A DNA stretch of 64,000 nt from Streptomyces sp. TLI_146. GTDB taxonomy: Bacteria > Actinomycetota > Actinomycetes > Streptomycetales > Streptomycetaceae. The stretch covers positions 1,240,001 through 1,304,000 of the forward strand of contig NZ_PJMX01000001.1 of NCBI RefSeq assembly GCF_002846415.1, in the 5' to 3' direction. The notes under the pieces were generated by a model, which saw only the letters and a program-made list of their open reading frames with translations, ran no database searches and was not told the origin of the DNA. Position numbers and translations under genes: made by a program. How positions within the stretch are numbered: position 1 is the first letter of the stretch; every line of letters begins with the position of its first letter. Below, one piece after another: positions 62,449 to 64,000 of the stretch.

Positions 62449-63096
62449 ATGACAACACCGCCCTCCGTGAGCACCTCGCCCTTTCCCCCCGCGCCTTCCC
62501 ACCGGCCCGGGCACCCACGCGGTCGGCGCGCCTGGATCGTCGGCGCCGTCGCGGCGCTGGTCCTGGTGCTCGTCGCCGGGGCGACGGTGTGGTGGCTGAC
62601 CAGGGACGAGGACGATTCCCCGCTGGCCGGGCGGCCGCGCGTGACGGACGACTCGGCCGGGCTCTCGTACGCCGTGCCCGAGGGCTGGAAGAGCAACGAC
62701 GGCAAGGACCTGATCCAGGCCTTCACCTCCTCGATCACCACGAAGGGCTCCGGCGGCCAGGGCGGCGCCGCCGTGCTCGCCGGGCGGGGCAGGGGCATCG
62801 AGGAGTCGGAGCTGAAGCAGCGGACGGAGACGGCGGCGCGCTCCAACGCGGAGTTCTTCTACCCCGACGGCAAGTCGACGGTGGAGGAGTCCGAGGCCAC
62901 GACGGTGAGCGGCCACCCCGCCTACACGGTGGCGCTGAGTGTGCGGGACGACAGCGGCAGGGCGGGCCGGATGCGCCTGACCATCGTCACGCGCGGCGGT
63001 GACCGCTCGGCCTTCCTGCTCGGCGTCACCGAGTCGCCCCAGCCGGGCGACAACGAGGTGGTCGACGCGGTGCTGGCGAGTGCCGCCACGAAGTGA
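62449..63096 (+). CDS. Membrane-anchored hypothetical protein with extracellular domain
   Basis: 215 residues from the ATG at 62449; an upstream ATG at 62419 also lies in frame. A proline-rich cytoplasmic N-terminus (TTPPSVSTSPFPPAPSHRPG) precedes one membrane helix (AWIVGAVAALVLVLVAGATV). The extracellular part contains DDSAGLSYAVPEGWKSNDGK and ends in VVDAVLASAATK, the layout of streptomycete proteins with a lipocalin-like or PASTA-free sensor fold. No family is recognised. It stands alone between a LLM enzyme and the next gene. Confidence 0.8.
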   Translation: MTTPPSVSTSPFPPAPSHRPGHPRGRRAWIVGAVAALVLVLVAGATVWWLTRDEDDSPLAGRPRVTDDSAGLSYAVPEGWKSNDGKDLIQAFTSSITTKGSGGQGGAAVLAGRGRGIEESELKQRTETAARSNAEFFYPDGKSTVEESEATTVSGHPAYTVALSVRDDSGRAGRMRLTIVTRGGDRSAFLLGVTESPQPGDNEVVDAVLASAATK

Positions 63097-63201
63097 GGGC
63101 AGCCCTTGCCCTGCCCGCCTCCATGCGGCCGCAGCGGCTGTGACACGCTGCCACTGACGGAGAAATGACGGAGAAACCGGCCCGCCAGGAGGCGCCCCAC
63201 C

Positions 63202-63975
63202 ATGAACACCGCCGAACCGCTCGACCACCGGACGGCCGTCGCCGCGGAGAGCGCCCGGTTCGCGGGCCTGGTCAAGGGCGCCGATCTGACGCTGGCCGTG
63301 CCCACCTGCCCTGGCTGGACCCTCGTCGACCTGATCAAGCACACCGGCGGCGCCCAGCGCATGTTCACGGCACTGGTGCGCGCCCGCGTCCAGGAGCGGC
63401 CCAAGAGCCGCGACGTGGACCTGCGGCTGCCGGAGCGGGAGGACGGCTACGCCGACTGGCTGGCGGCGGGCGCGGCCGAGGCGGCGGAGGCGTTCGCGGG
63501 CACCGACCTCGACGCGCCGATGTGGGTCTGGGGCGCGGACGGCCACGCCCGCTTCTGGGTGCGCCGGATGCTGTTCGAGACCCTGGTGCACCGCGTCGAC
63601 GCGGAGCGGACCCTCGGCCTGGACTTCGAGATCGACCGCGCGCTCGCCCGGGACGGCGTCGACGAGTTCCTGGTCAACCTCCCCTACGCCACGTTCTTCG
63701 CGCCCAAGGTCGCTGAGCTGCGCGGCGCCGGAGCCGTCCAGCACATCCGGTTCACATGCGCGGACACGGACGCCGCATGGCTCGTACAGCTGCGCCCCGA
63801 CGGCTTCGGTGTCGTCCCGGACGGCGCCGGCACGGCCGCCGACGCGACCGTCCGGGCAACCGCCGCCGACCTCCTGCTGCTCGTCTACGGCCGCCTCGAC
63901 CGCTCGGCCGGGTCGGTGGAGACGAGCGGGGACGCGGAGCTGCTGGACCGCTGGTTCGCCAACTCCGCGTTCTGA
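63202..63975 (+). CDS. Maleylpyruvate-isomerase-family (mycothiol-dependent) protein
   Basis: 257 residues from the ATG at 63202, with AGGAGG nine bases upstream. The N-terminal DinB-like helix bundle (LAVPTCPGWTLVDLIKHTGG) and the conserved MLFETLVHRVDAER segment (His as metal ligand) define the mycothiol-dependent maleylpyruvate isomerase N family. The C-terminal domain (WLVQLRPDGFGVVPDG) is typical. It binds a metal and may use mycothiol in an isomerase or S-transferase reaction, with unknown substrate. Actinobacteria make mycothiol, which supports the assignment of the organism. Confidence 0.92.
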   Translation: MNTAEPLDHRTAVAAESARFAGLVKGADLTLAVPTCPGWTLVDLIKHTGGAQRMFTALVRARVQERPKSRDVDLRLPEREDGYADWLAAGAAEAAEAFAGTDLDAPMWVWGADGHARFWVRRMLFETLVHRVDAERTLGLDFEIDRALARDGVDEFLVNLPYATFFAPKVAELRGAGAVQHIRFTCADTDAAWLVQLRPDGFGVVPDGAGTAADATVRATAADLLLLVYGRLDRSAGSVETSGDAELLDRWFANSAF

Positions 63976-64000
63976 GCGGGCTCAGGCGTCGCCCGCCAGC

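Noticed and set aside
63982..64000. End of a leftward gene at the window edge (TCA at 63982)
   Set aside because: The last 19 bases could be read as LAGDA-stop on the minus strand, but that is too short to support a gene.

Overview
The window is a stretch of a high-GC actinobacterial chromosome, almost certainly a Streptomyces or close relative. The evidence is the extreme third-position GC bias, frequent GTG starts with GGAGG-type ribosome sites, several streptomycete-typical families (DUF6479, DUF6328, the short 'hydrophobic protein', a mycothiol-dependent maleylpyruvate-isomerase-like protein, many sigma factors), and a copy of a short intergenic repeat element common in this genus. I see no rRNA, tRNA, CRISPR, insertion sequence or prophage. 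I noticed no in-frame TTA codon in the genes called, so nothing here looks bldA-dependent.

Layout. 0-9 kb: end of an FAD oxidase of alkyl-DHAP-synthase type, a diacylglycerol-kinase-like lipid kinase, a VanZ protein, a two-domain VOC protein, an MFS exporter, a decayed serine hydrolase, a membrane Ser/Thr kinase with an extracellular ricin lectin, a DUF1918 protein and an NmrA-like reductase. 9-20 kb: a cation/proton antiporter, an unusual XRE/coiled-coil/sigma-70 fusion, a SigB/F-type sigma factor with two striking palindromes around its likely promoter, two MFS exporters (one divergent from an ArsR regulator), an anti-sigma-type ATPase, a secreted peptidoglycan-binding protein and a lysine/alanine-rich winged-helix protein.

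20-35 kb is a dense signalling block. It holds an ECF sigma factor fused to a zinc finger, a membrane segment and an extracellular CAP domain; two multidomain SpoIIE/PP2C phosphatases (one with an ANTAR domain); a STAS antagonist; two HATPase (RsbW-like) proteins; a second SigB/F-type sigma factor; and a soluble poly-HAMP hybrid histidine kinase. Together they hold every component class of a partner-switching system: phosphatase, antagonist, kinase/anti-sigma and sigma factor. A three-gene cluster follows (haem-oxygenase-like iron enzyme, HemK-type methyltransferase, CDGSH Fe-S protein).

35-53 kb: a three-subunit molybdenum hydroxylase operon of PaoABC type, a YbdK-like carboxylate-amine ligase, a UvrA-like ABC ATPase, a third SigB/F-type sigma factor, and a run of small stress-type proteins (PRC-barrel, hydrophobic peptide, SDR, HAD phosphatase, TPP-dependent pyruvate-oxidase-like enzyme, FAD/Fe-S dehydrogenase, DUF6479, Dps). 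53-64 kb: a nucleoside phosphorylase-like protein, a TetR/aldo-keto reductase pair with a palindromic operator, a divergent pair of secreted lectin/hexosaminidase proteins, a SLATT-type membrane protein preceded in frame by the tail of a dead AraC regulator, a luciferase-like oxidoreductase, a membrane-anchored hypothetical protein and a mycothiol-dependent family protein.

The common thread is general stress and osmotic or oxidative adaptation. There are three SigB/F-type sigma factors, three HATPases and two PP2C phosphatases, and several neighbours carry candidate GNNT-N14-16-GGGTAC/A promoters. The most unusual pieces are the ECF-sigma/CAP membrane fusion, the XRE-sigma fusion, the twin palindromes at the 13.5-kb sigma gene, and the iron enzyme/methyltransferase/CDGSH triad.
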